64,000 bases of DNA from positions 1,736,001 through 1,800,000 of the forward strand of contig NZ_CP077079.1 of the NCBI RefSeq assembly GCF_019139815.1, given 5' to 3'. This DNA comes from Pseudomonas asgharzadehiana. GTDB lineage: Bacteria > Pseudomonadota > Gammaproteobacteria > Pseudomonadales > Pseudomonadaceae. Below, in pieces: positions 1 to 9,167 of the stretch. Position 1 is the stretch's first letter, and every line of letters starts with the position of its first letter. The notes below the pieces were generated by a model that was not told the DNA's origin, searched no databases, and saw nothing but the letters and a program-made list of their open reading frames with translations. A program made the translations under genes and the position numbers.

Positions 1-267
1 GCCGGCGTCGGCAGGGCGCTGGGCGACCACCGCGTTGTAGGCCACCGCGCCCACGCCGCCGGGCATGTAGGTCACGCGCATCGGCTTGCTCAGCAACTTC
101 TCGTTGACCAGCGCGCTTTGCGCCAGTTTGCACGTCAGGTCAAAACCACCGCCGGGGGAGGCCGGGGCGATGCATTCCGGGCGCTTGGGCTCATCGGCGG
201 CCAGCAGTTGGCCGGCAAACAGCATGCAGCCGGCGGCGAGGGCCAATTTACGCAGTGAAGGGGTCAT
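1..267 (-). CDS. tctC: Tripartite tricarboxylate transporter substrate-binding protein TctC (3' end cut by window)
   Basis: Reading the minus strand from the ATG at 267 gives a protein that begins MTPSLRKLALAAG, has a typical Sec signal peptide ending near LLAA, and continues with PKRPECIAPASPGGGFD, the start of the Bug/TctC periplasmic fold in which an APASPGGG-like loop contacts the carboxylate ligand. Only about 89 residues lie in the window; the rest, and presumably tctB and tctA, lie to the left. The porin gene opdH is 34 bases upstream on the same strand, so the two are likely co-transcribed. Known role of the family: binds citrate or related tricarboxylates in the periplasm and delivers them to TctAB. 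Ligand specificity is inferred from the neighbours. Confidence 0.85.
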   Translation of the reverse strand, partial: MTPSLRKLALAAGCMLFAGQLLAADEPKRPECIAPASPGGGFDLTCKLAQSALVNEKLLSKPMRVTYMPGGVGAVAYNAVVAQRPADAG

Positions 268-301
268 GGTTATCTCCATCGTTGTTGTTATGGGGTTCTA
301 C

Positions 302-1594
302 TTACCAGAGCGCGACGCTGTAGCTCACCAGCACACGCATTTCGTCCGCATCGCGGGCCGAGTAGTTGGAGCGGTACGTGGCATTGCGCAGGCGCACGGC
401 CACGTCCTTGAACGTACCGGTTTGCACCACGTACTTGATCTCGGTGTTGCGCTCCCATTCTTTGCCGGTGTCGCCGTTCTTGAGTTTGATGTTGTCACCC
501 GACAGGTAACGGCTCATGAAACTCAGGCCGGGGATGCCCAACTTGGCGAAGTCGTAGTCGTAGCGCGCCTGCCAGGAGCGCTCTTGGGCACCGGCGAAGT
601 CGTTGATCTGCACAAAGTTGACCAGGTACGGGTCACTGCCGTCCACATACGGGAAGGCGCTGTCGCCGGACATGTGCTGGTAGCCGGCGCTGAGCTTGTG
701 ACCATTAAGGGCATAGCTGAACAGGCCGTTGAGGGAAGTGTTGTCGATCTTGCCGCCACGGGCTGAACCGGTGTCATCACTGATGGCCAGGCGCAGGTCG
801 GTGGCGAAGGTGCCGGGGCCCATGGGGCGGGCGGCGACCAGGCCGAGGAAGTGCTGGCGGTAGACGTCGTCGAGCTGGGCGAAGTGGTAGCTGCCGGTGA
901 TTTTGTCGGCGAACTTGTAGTCCACGCCACCGAAGTTGAAATGCTTGCCGGTGGCGCCGCTGAGGAAGCGGCTGTTCTTGTTGTTGAGGGCGATGTCTTC
1001 GTAGTTGCTGTCGTCGCGGTCTTTGGCTTTATCCAGCCGACCACCGGTGAATACCAGGTTCTTGAATTCCTTGGAGGTCAGCAGGCCACCATTGAAGGTT
1101 TGCGGCAGGATGCGCCCGTCGTTGGGCTTGAGGATCGGCAGTTCAGGCATCAGCGAGCCGATTTTCAACTCGGTGGCGGAAATTTTCACTTTGCCGGTCA
1201 GGCCCAGTTTGGAGTATTCATCGGCGGCGCGGCCATCGTCGTGAGTGGGCAGCAGGCCGGTGCCGGTGCGGTCGGGGCTTGAGTCGAGCTTGACGCCGAG
1301 CATGCCCAGGGCGTCCACGCCAAAACCGACGGTGCCGTCGGTGTAGCCCGATTGCAGGTTGAGCATGAAGCCCTGAGCCCATTCGTCGCGCTTGGATTGC
1401 TGGGCACTGGTGCCGTCGCGGAAGTCGCGGTTGAAGTACATGTTGCGGGTTTCCAGGGTCGCGCTACTGTCTTCGAAGAAGGCAGCCTGGCTAAGCGGCG
1501 AAAAGCCGGCAAGTGCGGCGGCGCTGGCAAGGGCGGTCTGGGTCAGGCGGGAAAAACGAACAGGCGGGCAAGCGTGGGGCTGTGTCGACAGCAT
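302..1594 (-). CDS. opdH: OprD-family outer-membrane porin, tricarboxylate-specific OpdH type
   Basis: A 430-residue precursor with a signal peptide of about 37 residues (cleavage near SQA/AFFED) and a long beta-rich body ending in VSYSVALW, the terminal aromatic residue typical of outer-membrane barrels. The mature start with ETRNMYFNRDFRD is characteristic of the OprD family, as is the length. The gene sits directly upstream of tctC and is divergent from tctD-tctE; in Pseudomonas this arrangement belongs to OpdH, which lets citrate, isocitrate and cis-aconitate cross the outer membrane. The family call is firm; the substrate call rests on context. Expression is probably activated by TctD from the repeats at 1714-1746. 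Confidence 0.9.
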   Translation of the reverse strand: MLSTQPHACPPVRFSRLTQTALASAAALAGFSPLSQAAFFEDSSATLETRNMYFNRDFRDGTSAQQSKRDEWAQGFMLNLQSGYTDGTVGFGVDALGMLGVKLDSSPDRTGTGLLPTHDDGRAADEYSKLGLTGKVKISATELKIGSLMPELPILKPNDGRILPQTFNGGLLTSKEFKNLVFTGGRLDKAKDRDDSNYEDIALNNKNSRFLSGATGKHFNFGGVDYKFADKITGSYHFAQLDDVYRQHFLGLVAARPMGPGTFATDLRLAISDDTGSARGGKIDNTSLNGLFSYALNGHKLSAGYQHMSGDSAFPYVDGSDPYLVNFVQINDFAGAQERSWQARYDYDFAKLGIPGLSFMSRYLSGDNIKLKNGDTGKEWERNTEIKYVVQTGTFKDVAVRLRNATYRSNYSARDADEMRVLVSYSVALW

Positions 1595-1713
1595 CGTGGT
1601 GCACTCCGTTATTGTTCTTATTTTGGCGAAAACGCTTCGAGGCGTTTTTCGGGCGCTACGGTTGAGGTAGCTGGGCGGGCATGGCCTACCTTGTCTGGAT
1701 GCTAAAGGGCGAA

Positions 1714-1746
1714 GCTTTCATCAACCTTTCAATCGCCTTTCAATGT
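1714..1746. promoter_or_regulatory. Three abutting 11-bp direct repeats, probable TctD operator
   Basis: The sequence GCTTTCATCAA / CCTTTCAATCG / CCTTTCAATGT places a CTTTCA core exactly every 11 bp (1714-1724, 1725-1735, 1736-1746). OmpR/PhoB-type response regulators bind head-to-tail to direct repeats with an 11-bp period, and this array lies between the divergent opdH-tctC and tctD-tctE transcription units. Assignment to TctD is inference from position and spacing. Confidence 0.6.
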
Positions 1747-1829
1747 TTTCGGGCTTCACAGGGCAGGCGGCGCCTGTAAACTGCCTCGCAAAGCGTGGCA
1801 CTGACCACTTTCGAATAAGGTAGAAATCC

Positions 1830-2501
1830 ATGCGTGTCCTCCTGGTTGAAGACCATTTGCAACTCGCCGAAAGTGTTGCCCAAGCGCTCAAGAGCACGGG
1901 GTTGACCGTCGACGTGCTGCACGATGGAGTGGCCGCGGACCTGGCCTTGAGCAGTGAGGAATACGCGGCGGCGATCCTCGATGTGGGGTTGCCGCGCATG
2001 GATGGTTTTGAGGTGCTTGCGCGTTTACGCGCCCGTGGAAAAAACCTGCCCGTGCTGATGTTGACCGCGCGCAGTGATGTCAAAGACCGCGTGCATGGCC
2101 TGAACCTGGGGGCTGATGATTACCTGGCCAAGCCGTTCGAACTGACGGAGTTGGAAGCGCGGGTCAAGGCGTTGTTGCGCCGCAGTGTGCTGGGCGGTGA
2201 GCGCCAACAGTCCTGCGGCGTGCTGGTATACGACCTCGATACGCGGCGGTTCACCGTAGGTGGCGAACTGATGACGTTGACCTCCCGCGAGCAGGCCGTG
2301 CTTGAAGCGTTGATCGCGCGCCCGGGCCGGGTGATGAGCAAGGAGCAGCTCGCGTCCCAGGTGTTCGGCCTGGATGAAGAAGCGAGCCCCGACGCCATCG
2401 AAATCTACGTGCACCGGCTGCGCAAGAAACTCGACGGCCAACCTATCGCCATCGTGACTTTCCGCGGCCTCGGCTACCTGCTGGAAGCTCGCGATGCATA
2501 A
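1830..2501 (+). CDS. tctD: Two-component response regulator TctD (OmpR family)
   Basis: A 223-residue OmpR-type regulator. The receiver domain (about 1-115) has the acidic pair E7/D8, the phospho-acceptor D51 in ILDVGLPRMDG, T79 and K101 in LAKPFEL. The C-terminal winged helix (about 125-220) contains the LTSREQAVLEAL and IYVHRLRKKLDG elements of the family. It overlaps tctE by 8 bases, so the pair is translationally coupled. In Pseudomonas and Salmonella TctD-TctE sense tricarboxylates and control the divergent opdH-tctCBA genes; that function is inferred from context here. Confidence 0.9.
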   Translation: MRVLLVEDHLQLAESVAQALKSTGLTVDVLHDGVAADLALSSEEYAAAILDVGLPRMDGFEVLARLRARGKNLPVLMLTARSDVKDRVHGLNLGADDYLAKPFELTELEARVKALLRRSVLGGERQQSCGVLVYDLDTRRFTVGGELMTLTSREQAVLEALIARPGRVMSKEQLASQVFGLDEEASPDAIEIYVHRLRKKLDGQPIAIVTFRGLGYLLEARDA

Positions 2502-3879
2502 GCCCAGCAGCCTGCGCTGGCGCCTGCTGTGGAACCTGGCGCTGCTGCTGGTGTTGTTGATGCTGGCCAGCGGCATGAGCGCCTACTGGAACGGTCGCGA
2601 GGCGGCCGACACCGCCTATGACCGCACACTGCTGGCTTCGGCGCGGACCATCGCCGCCGGCCTGACCCAGGTGGACGGTACCCTCAGCGCCAACGTGCCC
2701 TACGTGGCCCTGGACACCTTCGCCTACGACAGCGCCGGGCGCATCTATTACCAGGTCAATGACATCCACCAGAAGCTGATCTCCGGTTACGAGAACCTGC
2801 CCGGCCCGCCGCCCGGCACGCCGCGAACCGATGACTATCCGGCGCTGGCACGGTTTTACAACGCCAAGTATCAAGGCCAGCAAGTGCGGGTAGTGAGCTT
2901 GCTGAAGGCCGTCTCCGAACCGAACATGAACGGTATGGCGGAAATCCGCGTGGCCGAAACCGATGAAGCGCGGGTGAGCATGGCCCGCAGCCTGATGGCC
3001 GACACCTTGCTACGCTTGGGCATGCTCGCCATCGGCGCGTTGCTGCTGGTGTGGTTCGCCGTGAGCGCGGCGCTGCGTCCACTGGAACGCCTGCGCACTG
3101 CGGTGGAAGAGCGCCAGCCCGACGACCTGCGGCCATTGCCGTTGGTGGAGGTGCAACATGAATTCGGCCCGTTGGTGCGTTCGCTCAACCACTTCACCGA
3201 GCGCCTGCGCGGCCAGTTTGAGCGCCAGGCGCAGTTTATTGCCGATGCATCCCACGAACTGCGCACCCCGTTGGCGGCACTCAAGGCGCGCCTGGAGCTG
3301 GGCCTGCGCGCCGAAGACCCGGCGACCTGGCGCAGCACGCTGGAAACGGCCGCGCAGAACACCGATAAGCTGACCCATTTGGCCAACCAATTGCTGTCCC
3401 TGGCGCGTATCGAAAACGGTGCCCGGGCGATTGCCGAAGGCGGCGCGCAATTGCTGGACCTAAGCCAATTGGCCCGTGAACTGGGCATGGCGATGGCGCC
3501 GTTGGCTCACGCGCGAGGCGTAGCGCTGGCGCTGGAGGCCGATGAACCGGTGTGGTTGCGCGGCGAACCGACGTTGCTCAATGAGCTGCTGAGCAACCTG
3601 GTGGACAACGCCCTGGCCCACACGCCACCCGGCGGCAATGTGATTTTACGGGTCACGGCGCCAGCGGTACTGGAAGTTGAAGATGACGGGCCGGGGATTC
3701 CGGCCGACGAGCGTGATCGTGTGTTCGAGCGATTCTATCGGCGTAGCCAGCAGGGCATGGGGTCTGGCCTGGGGCTGGCGATTGTCGGCGAAATCTGCCG
3801 GGCGCATCTGGCGCAGATCAGCCTGCACGATGGCGAACTGGCGGGGTTGAAGGTGCGGGTGAGTTTTATCGCCGGTTGA
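2494..3879 (+). CDS. tctE: Sensor histidine kinase TctE
   Basis: A 461-residue membrane kinase: transmembrane segment about 12-30, a periplasmic sensor of about 140 residues (2CSK-like N-terminal domain), a second membrane segment about 172-194, then a HAMP-like linker. The dimerisation box FIADASHELRTPLAALKAR carries the phospho-acceptor H254, and the ATPase domain shows the N box NELLSNLVDNALAHTP, G1 box VEDDGPGIP and G2 box GSGLGLAIV. The start overlaps the end of tctD. Partner is TctD; the likely signal is extracellular citrate or a related acid. Its stop codon abuts the convergent HDOD gene with no space between. Confidence 0.9.
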   Translation: MHKPSSLRWRLLWNLALLLVLLMLASGMSAYWNGREAADTAYDRTLLASARTIAAGLTQVDGTLSANVPYVALDTFAYDSAGRIYYQVNDIHQKLISGYENLPGPPPGTPRTDDYPALARFYNAKYQGQQVRVVSLLKAVSEPNMNGMAEIRVAETDEARVSMARSLMADTLLRLGMLAIGALLLVWFAVSAALRPLERLRTAVEERQPDDLRPLPLVEVQHEFGPLVRSLNHFTERLRGQFERQAQFIADASHELRTPLAALKARLELGLRAEDPATWRSTLETAAQNTDKLTHLANQLLSLARIENGARAIAEGGAQLLDLSQLARELGMAMAPLAHARGVALALEADEPVWLRGEPTLLNELLSNLVDNALAHTPPGGNVILRVTAPAVLEVEDDGPGIPADERDRVFERFYRRSQQGMGSGLGLAIVGEICRAHLAQISLHDGELAGLKVRVSFIAG

Positions 3880-4701
3880 TCAGTAGAACATCGACCGTGC
3901 TTCATCCAGCTCCGCTCGTAGCTTCTCGCTGTAGGGGTCAATTGACAGTTTCTTCATCGCCGGCACGCTTGAGACATCCACTCTGGCCAGCGGATGATCC
4001 GTATCGCAATGGCAATACAGCACGGCGACCTGCACCAGATCGATGTAGTCGAGGCTGGCAGAGTCGCGTTCCAGGTTCAGGTACTGGCCCGGCAGCTTGG
4101 CCAGCATTTCCGGGAAGTCCCAGCGACTGAGCAGTTTGTCGCCCAACACCGGATGGATGCTGTCGATCATGTGGTTGAGGCTGACGGGGTCGGAAAGCAG
4201 CTCATAGTGGTCTTCGGCGTAGGTAAGGATCGGCAGCACGCCGATCTGGTGCACCAGGCCGCCCAGCGCTGCCTGGTCCGGCTTGAGCTGGCTGTGGCTG
4301 CGAGACAAGGCATAACTGACGCCCGCCACTTCCAGGCTGCGGCGCCACACATCGCGCATCTTCTGTTCGACGACTTCGGAGCGGGCATGGAAGATCTGTT
4401 CCATCACCAGGCCGATGGCCAGGTTGCTGCTGTAGTTGGTGCCCAGCCGGGTAATGGCGGTGTGCAGGTCGGTGACTTCCTGGGTCGCGCGCAACAACGG
4501 GCTGTTGACCACTTTGATCAGGCGCGCCGACAGCGCGGTATCGCGACCGATCACTTTGCTCAAATGGTTGATGCTGATTTCCGGGTCTTCGGCGGCCTGA
4601 CGGATGTTCAGGGCCACTTCCGGCAATGTCGGCAGAACCAGGTCATCGTTATCGATGGCCTTAACCAACGCCTGTTGGATTTTTTCCGCCAGTTTGTTCA
4701 T
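3880..4701 (-). CDS. HDOD domain protein
   Basis: A 273-residue cytoplasmic protein whose residues about 18-215 form an HDOD domain: LPTLPEVALNIRQ at the start, IGRDTALSARLIKVVNSPLL, then AITRLGTNYSSNLAIGL and GLVHQIGVLPIL. HDOD domains are relatives of HD phosphohydrolases that lack the metal-binding residues and generally act as signalling or scaffold modules, often linked to motility and c-di-GMP in Pseudomonas. No further effector domain is present, so no specific role can be given. It ends flush with tctE on the opposite strand and lies 36 bases upstream of ygfZ's end. Confidence 0.85.
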   Translation of the reverse strand: MNKLAEKIQQALVKAIDNDDLVLPTLPEVALNIRQAAEDPEISINHLSKVIGRDTALSARLIKVVNSPLLRATQEVTDLHTAITRLGTNYSSNLAIGLVMEQIFHARSEVVEQKMRDVWRRSLEVAGVSYALSRSHSQLKPDQAALGGLVHQIGVLPILTYAEDHYELLSDPVSLNHMIDSIHPVLGDKLLSRWDFPEMLAKLPGQYLNLERDSASLDYIDLVQVAVLYCHCDTDHPLARVDVSSVPAMKKLSIDPYSEKLRAELDEARSMFY

Positions 4702-4737
4702 TCATGCTCTCTAGGGTGTTGCAAAAAGGTGCGGCGA

Positions 4738-5679
4738 CTAACGCTGGATCTCTCGATCGCGGTCGAGGGTGTAGGGCAGATCAAGCAGGTGCAAGCCAGG
4801 ACCCTCCAGCGTGCCTACATGCACATCGCCACTATCGGCTGCTTCGGCTTGTAATACCGCCAGAAGTTCAATCACTTGGTCAGCTTTCGCTGCAAGCACC
4901 ACTTCGCCGATCGCGCTGTTGTGGCTGGGGGAAAACAGCGGAGTGCCTGGCTCGGGCATGTGTGTCGCATCAAGGCTCAGGTGGTACAGGCGACGCTTGA
5001 GTTTGCCTAGGTACTGCATGCGCGCGACGATCTCCTGGCCGGTGTAGCAGCCTTTCTTGAAGCTCACGCCGCCCACGGCCTGCAGATTGAGCATCTGCGG
5101 GATGAACAGTTCGCGTGTCTGCGCCATCACCTGGCCGATGCCGGCGCGGATTTGGCCCAGCAGCCATTCGTTCAACTCGGCTTGCTGCAAGTGCGCGGCC
5201 AATTGGCTGCGCACGGCGTCGGCCCGCTCCGCAGGCACCCAGAGTTCGGCACGGCCGGGGGAGACGCGGAGGGCGATCAGTGCGTCCGCGCGCACCACGC
5301 TGTCGGTCTCGGCCGGCAGCGCAAGACCCAGACTGGAAAGGGCGTGATCACCATTGGCTACACCGAAGCGCGCCCAGGCGGGGCTTTCGTCGGTGAGTTT
5401 GGATTTGGAGAATACGGCGTACTTCTTTAAGTCGGCCAGTTGCGGTTCCAGCAACTCGCTGGCCATCGCCAACAGCACGCCATCGCCTTGCAGCAGGATG
5501 CGGAAGCTCGACTGCATGCGGCCTTTTTGCGTGCAGCGCGCACCGAGGCTGGCGTGGGCGTCACTCAGGTAATTGAGGTTGCAGGTGAGTTGGCCCTGCA
5601 GAAACTTGGCAGCGTCGGCGCCGCGGACGGCGAGAACGCCTTCGTGGGACAGGGGGCAGAAAAAAGCGGAGTCGGCCAT
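4738..5679 (-). CDS. ygfZ: Folate-binding Fe-S cluster repair/assembly protein YgfZ
   Basis: A 313-residue protein of the GcvT-like fold with the signature K-G-C-Y-T-G-Q-E at 209-216, whose cysteine is essential in E. coli YgfZ. YgfZ uses tetrahydrofolate and supports maintenance of Fe-S enzymes such as the tRNA modification enzyme MiaB. It is divergent from sdhE-ygfX, the same neighbourhood as in E. coli, which supports the call. Length agrees with the family (about 310-330). Confidence 0.92.
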   Translation of the reverse strand: MADSAFFCPLSHEGVLAVRGADAAKFLQGQLTCNLNYLSDAHASLGARCTQKGRMQSSFRILLQGDGVLLAMASELLEPQLADLKKYAVFSKSKLTDESPAWARFGVANGDHALSSLGLALPAETDSVVRADALIALRVSPGRAELWVPAERADAVRSQLAAHLQQAELNEWLLGQIRAGIGQVMAQTRELFIPQMLNLQAVGGVSFKKGCYTGQEIVARMQYLGKLKRRLYHLSLDATHMPEPGTPLFSPSHNSAIGEVVLAAKADQVIELLAVLQAEAADSGDVHVGTLEGPGLHLLDLPYTLDRDREIQR

Positions 5680-5819
5680 GGGTCATCGCAGGTCAAAAAG
5701 TCATGGGTGCATCATAGAGGGGCGCCCGGCAAATGGATAGTTTCGATATGGGGCGACCAAAGCCGACTGTTCCGCTGTACTCGGGCCTGTATACTGACGC
5801 GCTATTTGAGGAGCGCTCC

Positions 5820-6074
5820 ATGGTCGAAGACGTAGAAATCAATCGCCTGTACTGGCACAGCCGCCGCGGCATGCTGGAGTTGGATGTGTTGCTGGTGCCT
5901 TTTACCAAAGAGGTCTATGCGACGCTCAACCCAGTGGACCGCGACCTTTATGTACGGCTGCTGACGTGCGAAGACCAGGACATGTTCGGCTGGTTCATGG
6001 AGCGTGCCGAATCTGAGGACCCTGAGTTGCAGCGCATGGTTCGGATGATTCTGGATCGTGTCCAGCCCAAATAA
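5820..6074 (+). CDS. sdhE: FAD assembly factor SdhE (succinate dehydrogenase assembly factor 2 family)
   Basis: An 84-residue protein starting at ATG 5820 behind GAGGAG (5808-5813); an in-frame start at 5733 exists but lacks homology to the family. The motif [12 protein letters not shown] contains the conserved R-G-x-x-E needed for flavinylation of SdhA. SdhE promotes covalent attachment of FAD to succinate dehydrogenase and fumarate reductase. It overlaps ygfX by 17 bases and is divergent from ygfZ. Confidence 0.92.
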   Translation: MVEDVEINRLYWHSRRGMLELDVLLVPFTKEVYATLNPVDRDLYVRLLTCEDQDMFGWFMERAESEDPELQRMVRMILDRVQPK

Positions 6075-6504
6075 TCGCTTTGAATGCCGCTGGCAGGCCT
6101 CACGGTTGCTGCTCGCGGTGTATCTGCTTGCCCAGGTAGTCGCCCTGGGGGCTCTGCTGGTGCTGGACCTGCCTTTTGCTTTCCTTGGCGGGTTCCTGTG
6201 CCTGGCTCACGCCGCCTGGGTGCTGCCGCGCCATGTCCTGTTGACTCACCGCTCATCGATTCGGGGCCTGCGCCGTGATGAAGATGGCTGGCAGCTATTG
6301 AGTCACGAGCGAGGCTGGCACAGCGTGCAATTGCGGCCCGACAGCCTGGCCTTGCCGCTGCTCGTGGTGCTGCGCTATCGCGTGCAAGGCGAATGGTGGG
6401 TGCGATCGATCTGTGTACCAAAGGACTCGCAGGCCGCCGATGTGCATCGGCGCCTGCGGGTTCGTCTGAAGTTCAGCCGGCGTAGGTGGTTGGCACCAGA
6501 ATAG
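6058..6504 (+). CDS. ygfX: YgfX-family membrane protein (CptA-like)
   Basis: A 148-residue protein starting with GTG inside the end of sdhE. Two adjacent hydrophobic segments (about 13-33 and 37-57) form a hairpin, followed by a soluble part. In E. coli YgfX/CptA is described both as the toxin partner of SdhE/CptB and as a protein with no clear toxin role; here only the family and the conserved coupling to sdhE are visible. Its last 32 bases overlap the 3' end of the convergent nadB. Confidence 0.8.
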   Translation: MSSPNNRFECRWQASRLLLAVYLLAQVVALGALLVLDLPFAFLGGFLCLAHAAWVLPRHVLLTHRSSIRGLRRDEDGWQLLSHERGWHSVQLRPDSLALPLLVVLRYRVQGEWWVRSICVPKDSQAADVHRRLRVRLKFSRRRWLAPE

Positions 6505-8089
6505 TGTCCCGGGCCTCGGGCAACATCTGCGGGTAGTCGAGGGTGTAATGCAGGCCCCGGCTTTCCTTGCGCTCCATGGCCGAGCGGATCATCAACTCGG
6601 CCACCTGGGCCAGGTTGCGCAGTTCGATCAGGTCGCGGCTGACCTTGTAATTACTATAGAACTCATCGATTTCATCCAGCAGCAGGCGCACTCGGTGCTG
6701 CGCGCGTTGCAGGCGCTTGTTGGTGCGCACGATCCCGACGTAGTCCCACATGAAGCGCCGCAGCTCATCCCAGTTGTGCGCGATGATCACGTCCTCGTCC
6801 GAGTCGGTCACTTGGCTGGCGTCCCAGCGCGGCAGTGCGGCCGGCACCGGTATGCGCGGCAGTTGCTCGAGAATGTCCGCCGCCGCCGAGCGGGCGTACA
6901 CGAAACATTCGAGCAGCGAATTGCTGGCCATGCGGTTGGCGCCGTGCAGGCCGGTGAAGCTGGTTTCGCCGATCGCATACAGGCCGGGTACGTCTGTACG
7001 ACCGTGCTGGTCGACCATCACGCCGCCACAGGTGTAGTGCGCCGCCGGTACGACGGGGATCGGGCCTTTAGTGATGTCGATGTTGAACGCCAGGCAGCGC
7101 TCGTAGACGGTGGGGAAGTGGGCCTTGATGAAGGCTTCGGGCTTGTGGCTGATGTCCAGGTACACGCAGTCGACACCCAGGCGCTTCATCTCGTGGTCGA
7201 TGGCGCGAGCGACAATATCGCGCGGGGCCAACTCGGCGCGCGGATCGAAGCGCTGCATGAAGCGTTCGCCGTTGGGCAGTTTCAGGTGTGCGCCTTCGCC
7301 TCGCAGGGCTTCGGTGATCAGGAAGCTCTTGGCTTGCGGGTGATACAGGCAGGTGGGGTGGAACTGGTTGAATTCCAGGTTGGCCACCCGGCAGCCCGAG
7401 CGCCAAGCCATGGCGATGCCATCCCCGCAAGCGCCGTCCGGATTGCTGGTATAGAGGTAGACCTTGGCCGCGCCGCCCGAGGCAAGAATGGTGAAGCGCG
7501 CACCGTAGGTGTCGACCTCGCCGCTGGTGCGGTTGAGCACATAGGCGCCGAGGCAGCGCTCGCCCGGCAGGCCCAGGCGTTTCTCGGTGATCAGGTCGAC
7601 GGCGACGCGCTGTTCGAGCAATTCGATGTTGGGACGTTGGCGGGCCTGTTCGAGCAGTGTCTTGAAAATAGCGGCGCCGGTGGCGTCGGCCGCATGGATG
7701 ATGCGGCGATGACTGTGGCCGCCCTCGCGCGTTAGATGGAACTCGAAGCCGCCGTCATCGCTGCCCGCGTGTTCATCGCGAGTGAAGGGCACGCCTTGGT
7801 CGATCAGCCACTGGATTGCCTCGCGGCTATGCTCGACGGTAAAGCGAACAGCGTCTTCGTTGCACAGGCCGCCGCCGGCGTTAAGGGTATCTTCGACGTG
7901 AGATTGCACTGTGTCGGTGTCGTCCAGCACGGCGGCTACACCGCCCTGGGCCCAGAAGGTCGAACCATTGGCCAGGTCGCCCTTGCTCAGTACTGCAATG
8001 CGCAGGTGGCCGGGGAGGGTCAGCGCAAGGCTCAACCCGGCCGCGCCGCTGCCAATCACCAGAACATCGTGTTGAAACTGTTGGCTCAT
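6473..8089 (-). CDS. nadB: L-aspartate oxidase NadB
   Basis: 538 residues from ATG 8089; an upstream in-frame start at 8131 would add 14 residues with no family match. FAD-binding motif [11 protein letters not shown] lies near residues 13-23, and [16 protein letters not shown] and [12 protein letters not shown] are characteristic of NadB and the succinate dehydrogenase/fumarate reductase flavoprotein fold. NadB oxidises L-aspartate to iminoaspartate, the first step of de novo NAD synthesis. The location upstream and divergent from the sigma-E type gene algU is conserved in gammaproteobacteria. Confidence 0.96.
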   Translation of the reverse strand: MSQQFQHDVLVIGSGAAGLSLALTLPGHLRIAVLSKGDLANGSTFWAQGGVAAVLDDTDTVQSHVEDTLNAGGGLCNEDAVRFTVEHSREAIQWLIDQGVPFTRDEHAGSDDGGFEFHLTREGGHSHRRIIHAADATGAAIFKTLLEQARQRPNIELLEQRVAVDLITEKRLGLPGERCLGAYVLNRTSGEVDTYGARFTILASGGAAKVYLYTSNPDGACGDGIAMAWRSGCRVANLEFNQFHPTCLYHPQAKSFLITEALRGEGAHLKLPNGERFMQRFDPRAELAPRDIVARAIDHEMKRLGVDCVYLDISHKPEAFIKAHFPTVYERCLAFNIDITKGPIPVVPAAHYTCGGVMVDQHGRTDVPGLYAIGETSFTGLHGANRMASNSLLECFVYARSAAADILEQLPRIPVPAALPRWDASQVTDSDEDVIIAHNWDELRRFMWDYVGIVRTNKRLQRAQHRVRLLLDEIDEFYSNYKVSRDLIELRNLAQVAELMIRSAMERKESRGLHYTLDYPQMLPEARDTILVPTTYAG

Positions 8090-8273
8090 TTGAAGGATTC
8101 CGCAAAAAGCGATCCAAAGGGGGTGGCGCAAACAGGACGCCCGGATCGGCGAATCAAAGGGTCACACGGCCCACTAGTATATAGAGGGGGGGAGCGGCAC
8201 AATAGTCAGGCATTCGTGGCAATGTGAGATTACGGTGCACGGCTTGGGTAAAATCAACCGGTTATTGAAACGG

Positions 8274-8301
8274 GAACTTTTTGCATAAGCCCTGACTCAA
8301 T
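8274..8301 (+). promoter_or_regulatory. Distal AlgU-type promoter of algU (P1-like)
   Basis: GAACTT at 8274-8279 is the canonical -35 of AlgU/sigma-22 (sigma-E) promoters. After 17 bases follows TCAAT (8297-8301), an imperfect match to the TCTGA-like -10. algU is known to autoregulate from such promoters in P. aeruginosa. Confidence 0.55.
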
Positions 8302-8467
8302 AGCAGGTTGCCCGAAAGCTGGGAAAACGTTGAGTTTATTGGCCCGTCGGGAGCAGTGGACGCGTCAGAAAACCGGCGACAAGATTATTCGCGCAGCCGG
8401 CGTTGCCCGCGCTGCGTTTTTCGTGTGTGCCAAATCAGTGCATGCCGGAAACTTGCTTGAAGGGGGA

Positions 8468-8494
8468 GAACTTTTGCGAAAAGTCCGAGTCTAT
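8468..8494 (+). promoter_or_regulatory. Proximal AlgU-type promoter of algU (P3-like)
   Basis: GAACTT at 8468-8473, a 16-base spacer and TCTAT at 8490-8494 match the AlgU consensus GAACTT-N16/17-TCTGA in both boxes and spacing. It lies 60 bases upstream of the algU start, so the transcript would have a short leader. Confidence 0.75.
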
Positions 8495-8553
8495 GTTTGC
8501 AAGCCTGATCGTTTAGTTATGCAAGCCTCCTTAAAGCACAACGAGGAGTGTTC

Positions 8554-9135
8554 ATGCTAACCCAGGAAGAGGATCAGCAGCTGGTCGAGCGCGTACAACG
8601 CGGCGACAAGCGAGCATTTGATCTGCTAGTGCTGAAATACCAGCACAAAATTCTCGGGTTGATCGTGCGGTTTGTGCACGACACCCATGAAGCGCAGGAC
8701 GTTGCACAGGAAGCCTTTATCAAGGCATACCGTGCACTAGGCAATTTCCGCGGTGACAGTGCGTTTTACACGTGGCTGTACCGCATCGCCATCAACACGG
8801 CGAAGAACTATCTGGTGTCTCGCGGACGCCGCCCGCCGGATAGTGATGTGAGTTCAGAAGATGCAGAATTTTACGATGGTGATCACGGCCTCAAAGATCT
8901 CGAGTCGCCGGAGCGTGCATTGCTGCGCGATGAGATCGAAGGCACCGTTCATCGCACTATTCAGCAACTGCCAGAAGATTTACGTACGGCGTTAACTTTA
9001 CGTGAATTTGATGGTCTGAGTTACGAAGACATTGCGAGCGTCATGCAGTGTCCGGTGGGGACTGTAAGGTCCCGGATTTTCCGGGCCCGGGAAGCCATCG
9101 ATAAAGCCTTGCAACCGTTGTTGCAGGAAAACTAA
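8554..9135 (+). CDS. algU: Extracytoplasmic-function sigma factor AlgU (AlgT, sigma-22)
   Basis: 193 residues from ATG 8554, preceded by ACGAGGAG at 8541-8548; the GTG at 8548 is part of that ribosome-binding region. Sigma region 2 spans about 27-90 (HDTHEAQDVAQEAFIKAYR, FYTWLYRIAINTAKNYL) and region 4 about 135-185 (LREFDGLSYEDIASVMQCP, VGTVRSRIFRAREAI). AlgU directs envelope-stress and alginate genes and is held inactive by the anti-sigma factor MucA encoded next. First gene of algU-mucA-mucB-mucD and autoregulated from the promoters above. Confidence 0.97.
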   Translation: MLTQEEDQQLVERVQRGDKRAFDLLVLKYQHKILGLIVRFVHDTHEAQDVAQEAFIKAYRALGNFRGDSAFYTWLYRIAINTAKNYLVSRGRRPPDSDVSSEDAEFYDGDHGLKDLESPERALLRDEIEGTVHRTIQQLPEDLRTALTLREFDGLSYEDIASVMQCPVGTVRSRIFRAREAIDKALQPLLQEN

Positions 9136-9167
9136 AGACAGCGGCGACAGCCAAGAGAGGAACCGCC

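Larger units (their letters stand above)
8090..8553. other. nadB-algU intergenic region
   Basis: A 464-base divergent intergenic region. It holds the two AlgU-type promoters listed separately, both pointing to algU. A reading frame from 8330 runs in frame to the algU start but has no recognisable protein and lies within the promoter region, so it is treated as untranslated leader. No other gene is seen. Confidence 0.7.

Noticed and set aside
8330..8553. Plus-strand frame running into the algU start.
   Set aside because: It spans the proximal AlgU promoter and its product matches nothing; the ribosome-binding site sits right before the true algU ATG.
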